A stretch of 23,242 nt of DNA from positions 1-23,242 of the forward strand of contig CAZSLA010000014.1 of the NCBI GenBank assembly GCA_964607795.1, written 5' to 3'. Below, one piece after another: positions 1 to 5,293 of this stretch. A model generated the notes under the pieces. That model was not told where the DNA came from, made no database searches, and saw only the letters and a program-made list of their open reading frames with translations. Origin of the DNA: DYGT01 sp964607795. Lineage in GTDB: Bacteria > Patescibacteriota > Microgenomatia > UBA8517. The position numbers were made by a program, and so were the translations under genes. Within the stretch, counting starts at the first letter, position 1, and the number at the start of each line of letters is the position of its first letter.

Positions 1-87
1 CTCTTTGAGTATGCTCCTGAGATCATGCTTAATTACCCTGATGTGTTGAACCGCACTAATTTGCTTTGGAGGGAAGTAGTTCCTTAA
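1..87 (+). CDS. C-terminal end of a protein ending RTNLLWREVVP (5' end outside window)
   Basis: The open frame enters from the left edge and stops with TAA at 85-87. The visible 28 residues include PEIM, YPDVLNRTNLL and WREVVP. A second copy of this tail lies at about 917-991. Over 23 aligned codons I count six synonymous and three non-synonymous differences, so the plus-strand reading frame appears to be under protein-level selection. I do not recognise the family. The full length is unknown; it could be a short protein like the 40-residue one at 869-991 or the end of a longer one. Confidence 0.55.
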   Translation, partial: LFEYAPEIMLNYPDVLNRTNLLWREVVP

Positions 88-100
88 CAAATATATTTAG

Positions 101-159
101 AGGAGAGTGGGTCAAAGCCTGTGTGCATGGGTATACATCTCTTTTCGAGACACTCTCCT
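101..159. repeat. Inverted repeat with nested hairpin, candidate structured RNA element
   Basis: AGGAGAGTG at 101-109 is the perfect reverse complement of CACTCTCCT at 151-159. Directly inside the right arm, TCTC (138-141) and GAGA (147-150) form a second short hairpin, so the folded element would be branched. Neither strand has a T run after the stem, so this is not a classical intrinsic terminator. On the minus strand it lies 38 bases past the stop of the small gene 197-412 and could be its 3' UTR structure. The folding is by eye only. Confidence 0.5.
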
Positions 160-196
160 GGGTGGTGGGCTGTCTACGTTAGGTGGTTAACCGAGG

Positions 197-412
197 TCAG
201 TGATTTTCGTGCCAGCCCTTGCGAAGGGTGCTGTGGTCGTTTTCACCGTTCTTGTCCCAAGAACGGTGATACTTGTGTCCGTCGATACGTCCGTTGACTG
301 AGTGGTGGCCGTCTTCGATGCGCGTCGAGCCAGAGAATCTACCGTTGTCCCACTCGGCTACTTCACGCTCACCGGAGTTATAGACGTCACCGCTTTTATT
401 AGGGTCGGACAT
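197..412 (-). CDS. Small, highly hydrophilic hypothetical protein (71 aa)
   Basis: The product begins MSDPNKSGDVYNSG and is rich in Gly, Asp, His, Asn and Arg, with no hydrophobic segment, no Cys and six His. A possible loose repeat, WDNGRFSGSTRIEDGHHS and then IDGHKYHRSWDKNGENDHS, suggests two similar beta-hairpin units. The start is set by the ribosome binding site: TAAGGAGG ends 7 bases before the second in-frame ATG (412) but only 1 base before the first (418). A perfect Shine-Dalgarno is rare in this window and suggests strong translation. Upstream, in the presumed leader, AAGCG/CGCTT (461-474) forms a tetraloop hairpin. I recognise no family. It could be a structural or binding peptide; function unknown. 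Confidence 0.6.
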   Translation of the reverse strand: MSDPNKSGDVYNSGEREVAEWDNGRFSGSTRIEDGHHSVNGRIDGHKYHRSWDKNGENDHSTLRKGWHENH

Positions 413-419
413 GGCCATG

Positions 420-427
420 CCTCCTTA
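420..427 (-). promoter_or_regulatory. Shine-Dalgarno that fixes the start of the 71-aa gene
   Basis: On the minus strand this reads TAAGGAGG, complementary to the 16S rRNA tail over its whole length. It sits 7 bases from ATG 412 and 1 base from ATG 418, so 412 is the favoured start. Confidence 0.7.
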
Positions 428-519
428 GAATTCACTGCTTTCTCAAGGCCCACACACCAAAGCGTTTCCGCTTCCCATGCATGGATAATATCATAAATCA
501 ACAAATTCTGCAGAAAAGG

Positions 520-528
520 TGGTACAAT
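520..528 (+). promoter_or_regulatory. Extended -10 promoter element for the 538-882 gene
   Basis: TGGTACAAT matches an extended -10 (TGnTATAAT) with one mismatch. The GTG at 538 begins 9 bases later, which would give a leaderless or nearly leaderless transcript. I see no good -35, which extended -10 promoters do not require. Confidence 0.45.
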
Positions 529-537
529 AGACCTATC

Positions 538-882
538 GTGGAAAAACAAATATTGCTGAGAGACATCCCACAGGAAGTAATTGACGAATACGAGGATCTT
601 ATCCAAGTTGAAAATTTAGACGGAGCTATCTCGAATATGAATAAACTAAATATTCTATTCAAGCGTGCCGTGGAGGATTTCGAGTCTGGGAAAATTTCCA
701 TAGACGATCTATCTCAAATTGGGTACATAGTAATCACTAATTTAGAGGACATTAATTTACATAACACAAATTTAGGCACTGCTGCTATGGCAGCTTCTGA
801 GTTGGGTTATTATTCAAGGCAAACAGAGGGTAATGGATATGAAAGAATGTTAAAATCTGTGATGGAATATGCACATAGGTAG
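538..882 (+). CDS. Hypothetical protein (114 aa), acidic helical
   Basis: The product begins with V/MEKQILLRDIP and is mostly amphipathic helix. It contains ISNMNKLNILFKRAVEDFESG, a short LSQIGYIVITNLEDIN section and a C-terminal AAMAASELGYYSRQ region. I chose GTG 538 because an extended -10 (TGGTACAAT) lies just upstream and would overlap the coding sequence if translation began at the upstream ATG 481, which also lacks a Shine-Dalgarno. With ATG 481 the product would be 133 aa. No signal peptide, membrane segment or known motif is visible. It overlaps the next small ORF by 14 bases in another frame, which suggests translational coupling. Confidence 0.55.
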   Translation: MEKQILLRDIPQEVIDEYEDLIQVENLDGAISNMNKLNILFKRAVEDFESGKISIDDLSQIGYIVITNLEDINLHNTNLGTAAMAASELGYYSRQTEGNGYERMLKSVMEYAHR

Positions 883-991
883 AAGGGGATTCCCAAAGGC
901 AAATTACTTTGACTGCTCCCCTGAGATCATGGTGAGTTATTCTGATGTGTTGAATCGTACTAACTTGCTTTGGAGAGAAGTGGTTCCTTGA
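869..991 (+). CDS. Short protein (40 aa) with the repeated RTNLLWREVVP tail
   Basis: The ORF runs from ATG 869 to TGA 989-991 and reads MHIGRRGFPKANYFDCS, then PEIM, VLNRTNLLWREVVP. It is the second copy of the tail at 1-87. ATG 869 is the only ATG in the frame after an upstream stop at 860-862, and it overlaps the end of the 538-882 gene. Its last 32 bases overlap, tail to tail, the end of the minus-strand peptidase. In that overlap the three differences from copy 1 are silent in this frame but change residues in the minus frame, so the plus frame is probably the conserved one. It may be a stand-alone small protein or a remnant of a longer gene. Confidence 0.45.
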   Translation: MHIGRRGFPKANYFDCSPEIMVSYSDVLNRTNLLWREVVP

Positions 992-2207
992 TAGCCAAGT
1001 GGGTGCTTAAAACATTGACTGCAGCCACGGCATGAGGTAAAGCGGAAAATGCGTCGGTAACAATACGTTCGTTTATTAAATATATAGGATTGGTTTTTTG
1101 TTTTGCTCCGTAAAAGCAATCGTTGAAGGTTTTGGCGTATAATTTGGCTAAATTCTGATCTGGTTTTTGGTACATCTGTATTTCAAACGTGATTAGTCTA
1201 AGTAGCAGGAGAACTTCCGCTAAATTTGCCTGATATAATTCAGTTGAAATTTTTTGCAATACGTCCATTTCTATTTCTTTTGCGGCTTTTTCTCCAAAAT
1301 ATTTGCCGACCACTATCGGATCGACTCCATTTTCAAATTTATTCAGATGATCCCTTACATGCCCAAGCTCGTGTATTAAAAATAAAGCCTGGTGGCGAAA
1401 ATTGAAATTTCTATTGATCCGAATTTGGAAAGTGTCACTTTCTTTTTCGTAGCTCATATCCGTCTGATCGCTGAATTTCACGATTATTTTATCCTTAAAT
1501 TTTTCTAGGCACGTATACTGCACAAACATAAACTTTCTAACATCATCGAAATTTTTGAATGGGAATTCGGGCAATCTGCAAAAATAACATGGCAGGTTAA
1601 ATACGGAATAAAAATTATCGGGCAGCTTTCCGATGGGAGGTAAATTTTGATTGCAGTACTTAAGAACTTTCTCTAGGTTTTTTGTAAATTTTTGATACTC
1701 CGTGTGTGGTATTTTTTTGCTCGCCAGCATAAATTCCAACTCATCTTTGAAGCCTCTCTCCAAAGCATCCTGATTTCTTGCTTTCACAATATTGATAAGA
1801 GCCATCTCAAGTTTTTTGGCAGGCAAGCCAATTTCCTTCCAAATTTTTTTTCTGTCTTCCACCTTGGCATCAAAGATCTCTTTATAGATATGAGGAATAA
1901 GCTGCAGGGGTAAATGGTAAAAAAATTTTTGTAACGCCTGAGAATAGACATCTGGGTTAGTTTTGTCGGGGCTGATTGCTTTTAGAGTTTTTGAAGCATA
2001 ATATTCATGAACAGATCTCCTTACCCAAAGTTCTATATATACTTTTAGAGTGCACGTTTTGGGTTTGGGTAGCTTTTTATATGTGAGTTTGGCCTCAGCT
2101 TCAGCGCGCAAAATTATCCTCTTTAGCTTTTTTTCAGCTGAATTGCCAAATCTCTGTTTATATTGAGGAAGATATTCGTTGAAGACGGCCAAAGTCTGTG
2201 ATTGCAT
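960..2207 (-). CDS. Zinc metallopeptidase of the HExxH type (415 aa)
   Basis: Residues 279-283 read HELGH in the context ALFLIHELGHVRDHL, the zinc-binding and catalytic motif of zincins. Glutamates at 306, 311 and 313 (EKAAKEIEMD) are candidates for the third ligand in a gluzincin arrangement. The rest is largely helical. There is no signal peptide or membrane segment, so it is probably cytoplasmic. It resembles M3-type oligopeptidases in layout but is shorter and lacks their exact HEFGH signature, so the family is uncertain. TATAAT at 2213-2218 is 5 bases upstream of the ATG, which suggests a leaderless transcript. It lies directly downstream of a strongly expressed-looking small peptide gene and a hairpin, so processing or degrading that peptide is an attractive but unproven role. 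Confidence 0.75.
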   Translation of the reverse strand: MQSQTLAVFNEYLPQYKQRFGNSAEKKLKRIILRAEAEAKLTYKKLPKPKTCTLKVYIELWVRRSVHEYYASKTLKAISPDKTNPDVYSQALQKFFYHLPLQLIPHIYKEIFDAKVEDRKKIWKEIGLPAKKLEMALINIVKARNQDALERGFKDELEFMLASKKIPHTEYQKFTKNLEKVLKYCNQNLPPIGKLPDNFYSVFNLPCYFCRLPEFPFKNFDDVRKFMFVQYTCLEKFKDKIIVKFSDQTDMSYEKESDTFQIRINRNFNFRHQALFLIHELGHVRDHLNKFENGVDPIVVGKYFGEKAAKEIEMDVLQKISTELYQANLAEVLLLLRLITFEIQMYQKPDQNLAKLYAKTFNDCFYGAKQKTNPIYLINERIVTDAFSALPHAVAAVNVLSTHLAIKEPLLSKAS

Positions 2208-2212
2208 AATCT

Positions 2213-2218
2213 ATTATA
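2213..2218 (-). promoter_or_regulatory. -10 box of the peptidase gene
   Basis: TATAAT on the minus strand is separated from the ATG by only five bases (AGATT). The matching -35 position would fall inside the right part of the 2228-2278 hairpin and is weak, so hairpin and promoter overlap. Confidence 0.55.
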
Positions 2219-2227
2219 AAAGACATT

Positions 2228-2278
2228 GGAGAAGAAATAATGCTAGCTTTAAAGCGTGTTGAGCATTATTTCTTCTCC
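2228..2278 (-). terminator. 17-bp perfect hairpin between the peptide gene and the peptidase gene
   Basis: Positions 2228-2244 are the exact reverse complement of 2262-2278 (arms of 17 bases, GGAGAAG...AATGCT). The 17-base loop contains the palindrome GCTTTAAAGC. On the minus strand the stem is followed within a few bases by TCTTTT, a weak T tract. It could be an attenuator or terminator that makes the peptide transcript abundant while limiting read-through, an mRNA 3' stabiliser, or a protein-binding palindrome. Confidence 0.6.
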
Positions 2279-2297
2279 TGTTAGGTGATCCTGTCTG

Positions 2298-2501
2298 TTA
2301 CTTCTTTGATGATACGTTTCCAGGATCTTGTCCGCATCCTCCAGTGGTCCCTTGATTTCCACCGGAGGCTTGCTCAAAGTTGACGCTTGCTGATATTGCC
2401 GCCTCAGGTGTCGTCTTGATAACCTGATCCGAGCCAATATAGTCTGTGCGTTCCAACTTGAGCCCGAACTTTTCGGCAAGTTCTTCTGCCTTCTTGCTCA
2501 T
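2298..2501 (-). CDS. Small peptide, candidate precursor peptide (67 aa)
   Basis: The product begins MSKKAEELAEKFGLKLERTD, a charged helical N-terminal half. It then has a Gly/Asn/Thr-rich C-terminal part, NFEQASGG followed by NQGTTGGCGQDPGNVSSKK, with a single Cys. A charged leader, a GG step and a Gly/Cys-rich tail are what a ribosomally made, processed peptide (RiPP or GG-leader type) would look like, but no modification enzyme or transporter is nearby. Expression signals are the strongest in the window: TTGACA-18-TATAAT, a leader of roughly 55-60 bases with a hairpin, and TAAGGAGG five bases before the ATG. A stable hairpin follows, then a zinc peptidase. Function is unknown; a small structural or signalling protein is also possible. 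Confidence 0.65.
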   Translation of the reverse strand: MSKKAEELAEKFGLKLERTDYIGSDQVIKTTPEAAISASVNFEQASGGNQGTTGGCGQDPGNVSSKK

Positions 2502-2506
2502 AATTT

Positions 2507-2514
2507 CCTCCTTA
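2507..2514 (-). promoter_or_regulatory. Perfect Shine-Dalgarno of the 67-aa peptide gene
   Basis: The minus strand reads TAAGGAGG, five bases before ATG 2501. This fixes the start and excludes the overlapping frame that begins at 2479. Confidence 0.75.
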
Positions 2515-2539
2515 TGAGCGCTTAAAGAACGAAAAGTAC

Positions 2540-2557
2540 AGGTAGCGGATTCTACCT
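2540..2557 (-). repeat. Hairpin in the leader of the peptide gene
   Basis: AGGTAG (2540-2545) and CTACCT (2552-2557) form a 6-bp stem with a 6-base loop, at the expected 5' end of the transcript. A 5' hairpin of this kind can protect an mRNA from decay. Confidence 0.4.
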
Positions 2558-2564
2558 TGAGGAA

Positions 2565-2594
2565 ATTATATGCTTAATTTTCTTTTTTTGTCAA
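2565..2594 (-). promoter_or_regulatory. Consensus sigma-70-type promoter of the peptide gene
   Basis: On the minus strand TTGACA (2594-2589) and TATAAT (2570-2565) are both perfect, 18 bases apart, with an A-rich spacer. Expected start of transcription is near 2558. Confidence 0.75.
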
Positions 2595-2643
2595 GACGAG
2601 AGCGAATTTTGGGGTAATGTATGGATAAGTAGCTACATAAACT

Positions 2644-2663
2644 ACGCGACTTTAAGATCGCGT
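2644..2663. repeat. Short inverted repeat downstream of the toxin remnant
   Basis: ACGCGA (2644-2649) and TCGCGT (2658-2663) form a 6-bp GC-rich stem around an 8-base loop, 11 bases past the stop of the toxin frame. There is no T run, so it is at best a weak terminator. Confidence 0.35.
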
Positions 2664-2673
2664 GAGTATCATT

Positions 2674-2948
2674 TCAATATTCGTCATGAGTGACCAGATC
2701 AAAGAAAATATAAGTGTCTTTTTGTGTTCTTGATTTTATGGACAACGCTCGTAAGTTTGGAGCTATCCAGATAGCAAATTCTCTGATCTCAGCCCTTTTA
2801 ATTTGTGTAAGCGGAGCGATGGGTAATATGGATCTTGTAGGAATAGGTTAAATTGCTTCTTGAGAGCAGTCTTGAGCTGAGGATTCTTTTTGTCTAGGAG
2901 TTGAGTTTTCTTTTTGAAAGATTCAGTGAATTCAACTGTTATATTTAC
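2674..2948 (-). pseudogene. RelE/ParE-superfamily toxin, broken by a 1-base frameshift
   Basis: Two adjacent frames together give a RelE-like protein. The first contains VEFTESFKKKTQLLDKKN and YYPSLRLHKLKG and hits TAG at 2765-2763. The second contains REFAIWIAPNLRALSIKS and then TYIFFDLVTHDEY, ending at TGA 2676-2674. The RLHKLKG, AIWI..NLRAL and IFF(D)..THDEY blocks follow the usual order in RelE/YafQ/HigB-like mRNA interferases. The frames join near 2791-2797, where AAAGGGCTGAG would need one more G. No ATG, GTG or TTG start is in frame; the reading begins around GTA 2948, overlapping the antitoxin stop. It may be inactivated, or the missing base may be an assembly error. Confidence 0.7.
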
Positions 2949-3211
2949 AACAGGTTGTCAAAGTAATTATCGATGTCGTCTACCTTTGTCGTTTTACCCT
3001 GTTCGTGTTCACTCAGCGCCCCAAGTCCTCTTTTTTCTGTTTTCTTGCTCATTGGGTATACGGGGATGGTGCGCTCTCGCAATGCGTTCTCTGTGGCTTT
3101 ACTGATAATATATCGGATCGTTTTTGAAAGATTGTATCCAAACCGCCCACCAAATTCTGCAAGAATAGCAGCCTCTTCATCTGTAAGCGATAGTTGTACT
3201 TTTGTTATAAT
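2945..3211 (-). CDS. Ribbon-helix-helix antitoxin-like protein with non-standard start
   Basis: The 88-residue frame reads KVQLSLTDEEAAILAEFG, a short strand plus helix, then GYNLSKTIRYIISKA, the second RHH helix. A linker with YPMSKKTEKRG follows, and it ends DDIDNYFDNLL. This is the layout of an RHH antitoxin with a C-terminal toxin-binding tail. A perfect promoter lies just upstream, but no ATG, GTG or TTG occurs before the conserved core. The ATG at 3219-3217 overlaps the -10 and runs straight into TAA. The best starts are ATT 3211 or ATA 3208, leaderless, 6-9 bases after TATAAT. The toxin frame overlaps its stop. It probably represses its own operon through the inverted repeat at 3244-3259. 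Confidence 0.65.
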   Translation of the reverse strand: MITKVQLSLTDEEAAILAEFGGRFGYNLSKTIRYIISKATENALRERTIPVYPMSKKTEKRGLGALSEHEQGKTTKVDDIDNYFDNLL

Positions 3212-3217
3212 AATTTC

Positions 3218-3246
3218 ATTATAGTGTAAAAGTATTTTTTTGTCAA
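3218..3246 (-). promoter_or_regulatory. Perfect consensus promoter of the antitoxin-toxin module
   Basis: On the minus strand TTGACA (3246-3241), a 17-base spacer and TATAAT (3223-3218) match the sigma-70 consensus exactly. The start of transcription would fall at about 3211, at or next to the presumed ATT start codon. Confidence 0.8.
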
Positions 3247-3259
3247 TGATTTGTCATTG
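3244..3259. promoter_or_regulatory. Inverted repeat over the -35 box, candidate RHH operator
   Basis: CAATGA-TTTG-TCATTG is a perfect 6-bp-arm palindrome overlapping the -35. TGTCA also occurs twice in direct orientation (3241-3245 and 3252-3256). Either arrangement fits the half-sites bound by RHH antitoxins. Confidence 0.5.
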
Positions 3260-3284
3260 TTTTTATGCGATTTTAATTCAACTT

Positions 3285-3654
3285 TTAAACTTCTTGGCTG
3301 AGCTCCTGGACGAAGGACAACAAAGATTTGTTGCGCTCATAATACTTTTTAATTAATTTATAAGAGCGGTCAATTACTTCTTTATTATATTTTCTCCCCC
3401 GCACTACGCTGGGGTCTTTCATTGAATATACCAGGTCGCCCATGCCAAATAATTCTAAGTCTTGGCTGTAAATGCTTTCTTTAAAAAAAGGATAGCTGAA
3501 CAATTCAACTGCATAGTCAACAAATCTTTTTTTGCTAAGCTTGTTTTCAAAATGGTCCTTGAAGCAAATTGACAAATGCCAATTTTAAAAGCTCACTAAT
3601 ATTTGCATCATCAGTACGCGAGGGATTTTGTAAGGTTTTTTTAATGTAGTCCAT
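3285..3654 (-). pseudogene. Unrecognised gene next to the queuosine-salvage gene, split by a frameshift
   Basis: ATG 3654 opens a 35-residue frame beginning MDYIKKTLQNPSRTDD, which ends at TGA 3549-3547. From about 3575 a +1 frame continues with CFKDHFENKLSKKRFVDYAV, LFGMGDLVYSMKDPS, VVRGRKYNKEVIDRSYKL and ends QELSQEV at 3285. That frame is closed upstream by a TAA and has only a TTG start, so the two pieces are best read as one gene of about 120 residues. The AATTTGC run near 3563-3569 is a likely indel site. ATG 3654 is 27 bases after the stop of the DUF2419 gene, so the two probably form one transcript. I do not recognise the family. Confidence 0.5.
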
Positions 3655-3681
3655 AAACTTTATTCAAATGGATACTTGTTT

Positions 3682-4671
3682 CTAGTAAAAAATTGTATAG
3701 GTTCGATGATATGGTTTTTCTACTGTGGTCTGGTCTTGACTAAGTAGCCAAAGAGCATTATCAATTTGACTTGAAGAATATTTTTTCAGCTTGTTTTTAA
3801 TTAATTCTACTCCCCAAATTGTTGCAGCTCTTATTTCAATTTCTTCATTGCAAGCCGCCGGAATTAGTTTATAGCTATCAACCTTTTCCGCTAACTTTTC
3901 TGCAAACTCAATTGCCCCAAACTGTCTTAACATTTGAGGAATCTTATAATCTGCAAATGCTGTTAATTGATCTAGCTTTTGGATATCCAATCTTTTGCTC
4001 TCTTTTTTTATATGCGAAAGGTCGTTTGCCAATATTTGTGCTCTTTTGAAAAAATACACCGGCTTTCCTTTATAATTTGCCTCATCTCTAAAAGAAGGAA
4101 AATGCTTTAACGTCAGATTGATAATCTCTAATGCGTCAAAATTGCTTTCGTCCAGTAAAGTATTAAATTTGCCTTCAAACTTATCTTTCAATACCGTCCC
4201 GGCTTCAATCAAATTGTTAAGCCTGCTTTCAAGTAGTGGAATTTGAGCCTGGGTGGCACTCTTAAAAACCTCTCTTGTTTTTTCAGAGTTCAAATTAATT
4301 AAATAATCTGCCTCAAGTATTGGAATACCCTGCTCTCTTGCTCGCTTGAACGCTACTACTAAACCAAACCATCCTCCAGAAATAATATTCCCTTTGGGGT
4401 ATTCTATTTTCCATTTTTCCTGATTTTCCTCTGCCCAAAAGCAAAAGTTCACAGCATCCTGTAAAAATACCAGCTGGCAGTCACCCTCATAATTTCCAGT
4501 AAGGCCCAAACCATATGCATCTTCTAGACCTTTTTCAAGTCTGCCTCCAACCTGCTTTGATATTTCATCTATTTTCTGAAAATTTAAAGTCACACCATCC
4601 GAGTTCGCAAGAACATTTTTTGTAGAAGATAAAATATCAAATGGATCCGGATTATCGGTATCAAGATTCAT
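3682..4671 (-). CDS. Queuosine salvage protein, DUF2419/QNG1-type N-glycosidase
   Basis: Several stretches match the DUF2419 family, which releases queuine from queuosine 5'-monophosphate: DAVNFCFWAEENQEKW, SGGWFGLVVAFKRA, IPLLESRLNNLIEAG, FPSFRDEANYKG (from about residue 191), FFKRAQILANDL, LTAFADYKIPQMLRQFG and EEIEIRAATIWGVELI. They appear in family order and the length (329 aa) is full. Met 4 of the longer frame is preferred as start: an extended -10 (TGCTAAAAT, 4687-4679) would overlap ATG 4680 but lies 7 bases before ATG 4671. The enzyme would let a cell without queuosine synthesis recover the base for tRNA modification; no tRNA-guanine transglycosylase is in the window. It is divergent from the deaminase gene, with 53 bases between the longest frames. 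Confidence 0.85.
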   Translation of the reverse strand: MNLDTDNPDPFDILSSTKNVLANSDGVTLNFQKIDEISKQVGGRLEKGLEDAYGLGLTGNYEGDCQLVFLQDAVNFCFWAEENQEKWKIEYPKGNIISGGWFGLVVAFKRAREQGIPILEADYLINLNSEKTREVFKSATQAQIPLLESRLNNLIEAGTVLKDKFEGKFNTLLDESNFDALEIINLTLKHFPSFRDEANYKGKPVYFFKRAQILANDLSHIKKESKRLDIQKLDQLTAFADYKIPQMLRQFGAIEFAEKLAEKVDSYKLIPAACNEEIEIRAATIWGVELIKNKLKKYSSSQIDNALWLLSQDQTTVEKPYHRTYTIFY

Positions 4672-4678
4672 TTTAGAC

Positions 4679-4687
4679 ATTTTAGCA
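4679..4687 (-). promoter_or_regulatory. Extended -10 element of the queuosine-salvage gene
   Basis: TGCTAAAAT on the minus strand, 7 bases from ATG 4671, with the extended TGn motif. It supports the shorter start. Confidence 0.5.
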
Positions 4688-4696
4688 CAACAACTC

Positions 4697-4725
4697 TTGT
4701 TCAGAACAAACTAAGCCCTTATAAT
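4697..4725 (+). promoter_or_regulatory. Promoter of the deaminase-led gene cluster
   Basis: TTGTTC (4697-4702), a 17-base spacer and TATAAT (4720-4725) lie 8 bases before ATG 4734. The -35 region also carries TTGTT-CAG-AACAA (4697-4709), an inverted repeat that could be an operator. Confidence 0.65.
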
Positions 4726-4731
4726 ATAAGG
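4717..4731. promoter_or_regulatory. Perfect palindrome covering the -10 box, candidate operator
   Basis: CCTTATA and TATAAGG flank a central A (4724), a perfect 7-bp-arm palindrome that contains the whole TATAAT and ends three bases before ATG 4734. A dimeric repressor bound here would block transcription. An obvious local candidate is the RHH-containing protein of 5965-6528. Confidence 0.5.
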
Positions 4732-4733
4732 CC

Positions 4734-5222
4734 ATGAAAGAAAAAGTTTTTTTTATTAATCTCATAGAAACCGCTGAACACAATGAGGACCCTGATGGCT
4801 CTGTGGCTGCATGTCTTATAAAGGGTGGTAGGATTATTGCCATCTCCCCAAGCGCGAAAGACGGTGTGAGGCATGCAGAAGACTTAGTGCTCGAAATGGC
4901 GAAGGATCAAGGGATTGAAATAGACGATACCATTACTCTTCTCACCACTCTTGAACCCTGTAGCTATCGGAGTCCGAGAAACGGCGTCAGTGACTGCGCT
5001 ACAATAATAATTGAGTCGGGCATAAAAAATGTAATATATGCGGCAACTGACCCTAATTTTAGCACTGAAACAGCTTACAGGTTTAGAGAAGCAGGGATCA
5101 CATACTGCCAAATTGACGATGATGGTCTAATTCAAAGAGCAATATCTGCTTTTAACAGCACCATTACCAAACCCACAACAATACTAGGCATAGAAAGAAA
5201 ATTGCCCGACGTAAAGAGATAA
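4734..5222 (+). CDS. Cytidine-deaminase-superfamily protein, RibD-like deaminase (162 aa)
   Basis: The zinc site is complete: H47-A-E49 (VRHAEDLVLEMA) and C76...C88 in TLEPCSYRSPRNGVSDCA. The segment after it, IIIESGIKNVIYAATDPN, is typical of the RibD and tRNA/nucleotide deaminase group. The C-terminal reductase domain of bifunctional RibD is absent. The Pro-Arg-Asn-Gly insert between the two cysteines differs from the usual RibD PPC pattern. Substrate could be a pteridine/pyrimidine intermediate, dCMP or a modified base; the neighbouring nucleotide genes favour a nucleotide. It is the first gene of the plus-strand island, with a good promoter and a palindromic candidate operator, and probably leaderless. 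Confidence 0.8.
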   Translation: MKEKVFFINLIETAEHNEDPDGSVAACLIKGGRIIAISPSAKDGVRHAEDLVLEMAKDQGIEIDDTITLLTTLEPCSYRSPRNGVSDCATIIIESGIKNVIYAATDPNFSTETAYRFREAGITYCQIDDDGLIQRAISAFNSTITKPTTILGIERKLPDVKR

Positions 5223-5254
5223 TACAGAATAATTAAGTTCTCACACTATGATAA

Positions 5255-5283
5255 TTGTCTATATACTCTAAGCGTGGTAATTT
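5255..5283 (+). promoter_or_regulatory. Promoter of the methyltransferase gene
   Basis: TTGTCT (5255-5260), a 17-base spacer and TAATTT (5278-5283) precede ATG 5294 by 10 bases. It argues against the upstream TTG start at 5255, which is the -35 itself. Confidence 0.5.
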
Positions 5284-5293
5284 CTTTATAAAT

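Noticed and set aside
101..159. Intrinsic terminator
   Set aside because: The stem is good but there is no T run on either strand.
2249..2479. Minus-strand 76-aa frame overlapping the 67-aa peptide gene
   Set aside because: The perfect Shine-Dalgarno points to ATG 2501 in the other frame, and this frame has no start signal and an Arg/Gln-rich sequence typical of a shifted frame.
2786..2800. Programmed -1 frameshifting in the toxin
   Set aside because: AAAAGGG in this frame is not a canonical X-XXY-YYZ slippery heptamer and no obvious downstream hairpin was seen; decay or an assembly error is simpler.
2914..3224. Plus-strand ORFs with hydrophobic stretches
   Set aside because: They lie antisense to the RHH antitoxin and toxin frames, which have a consensus promoter and family motifs; the hydrophobicity is a by-product of the opposite strand.
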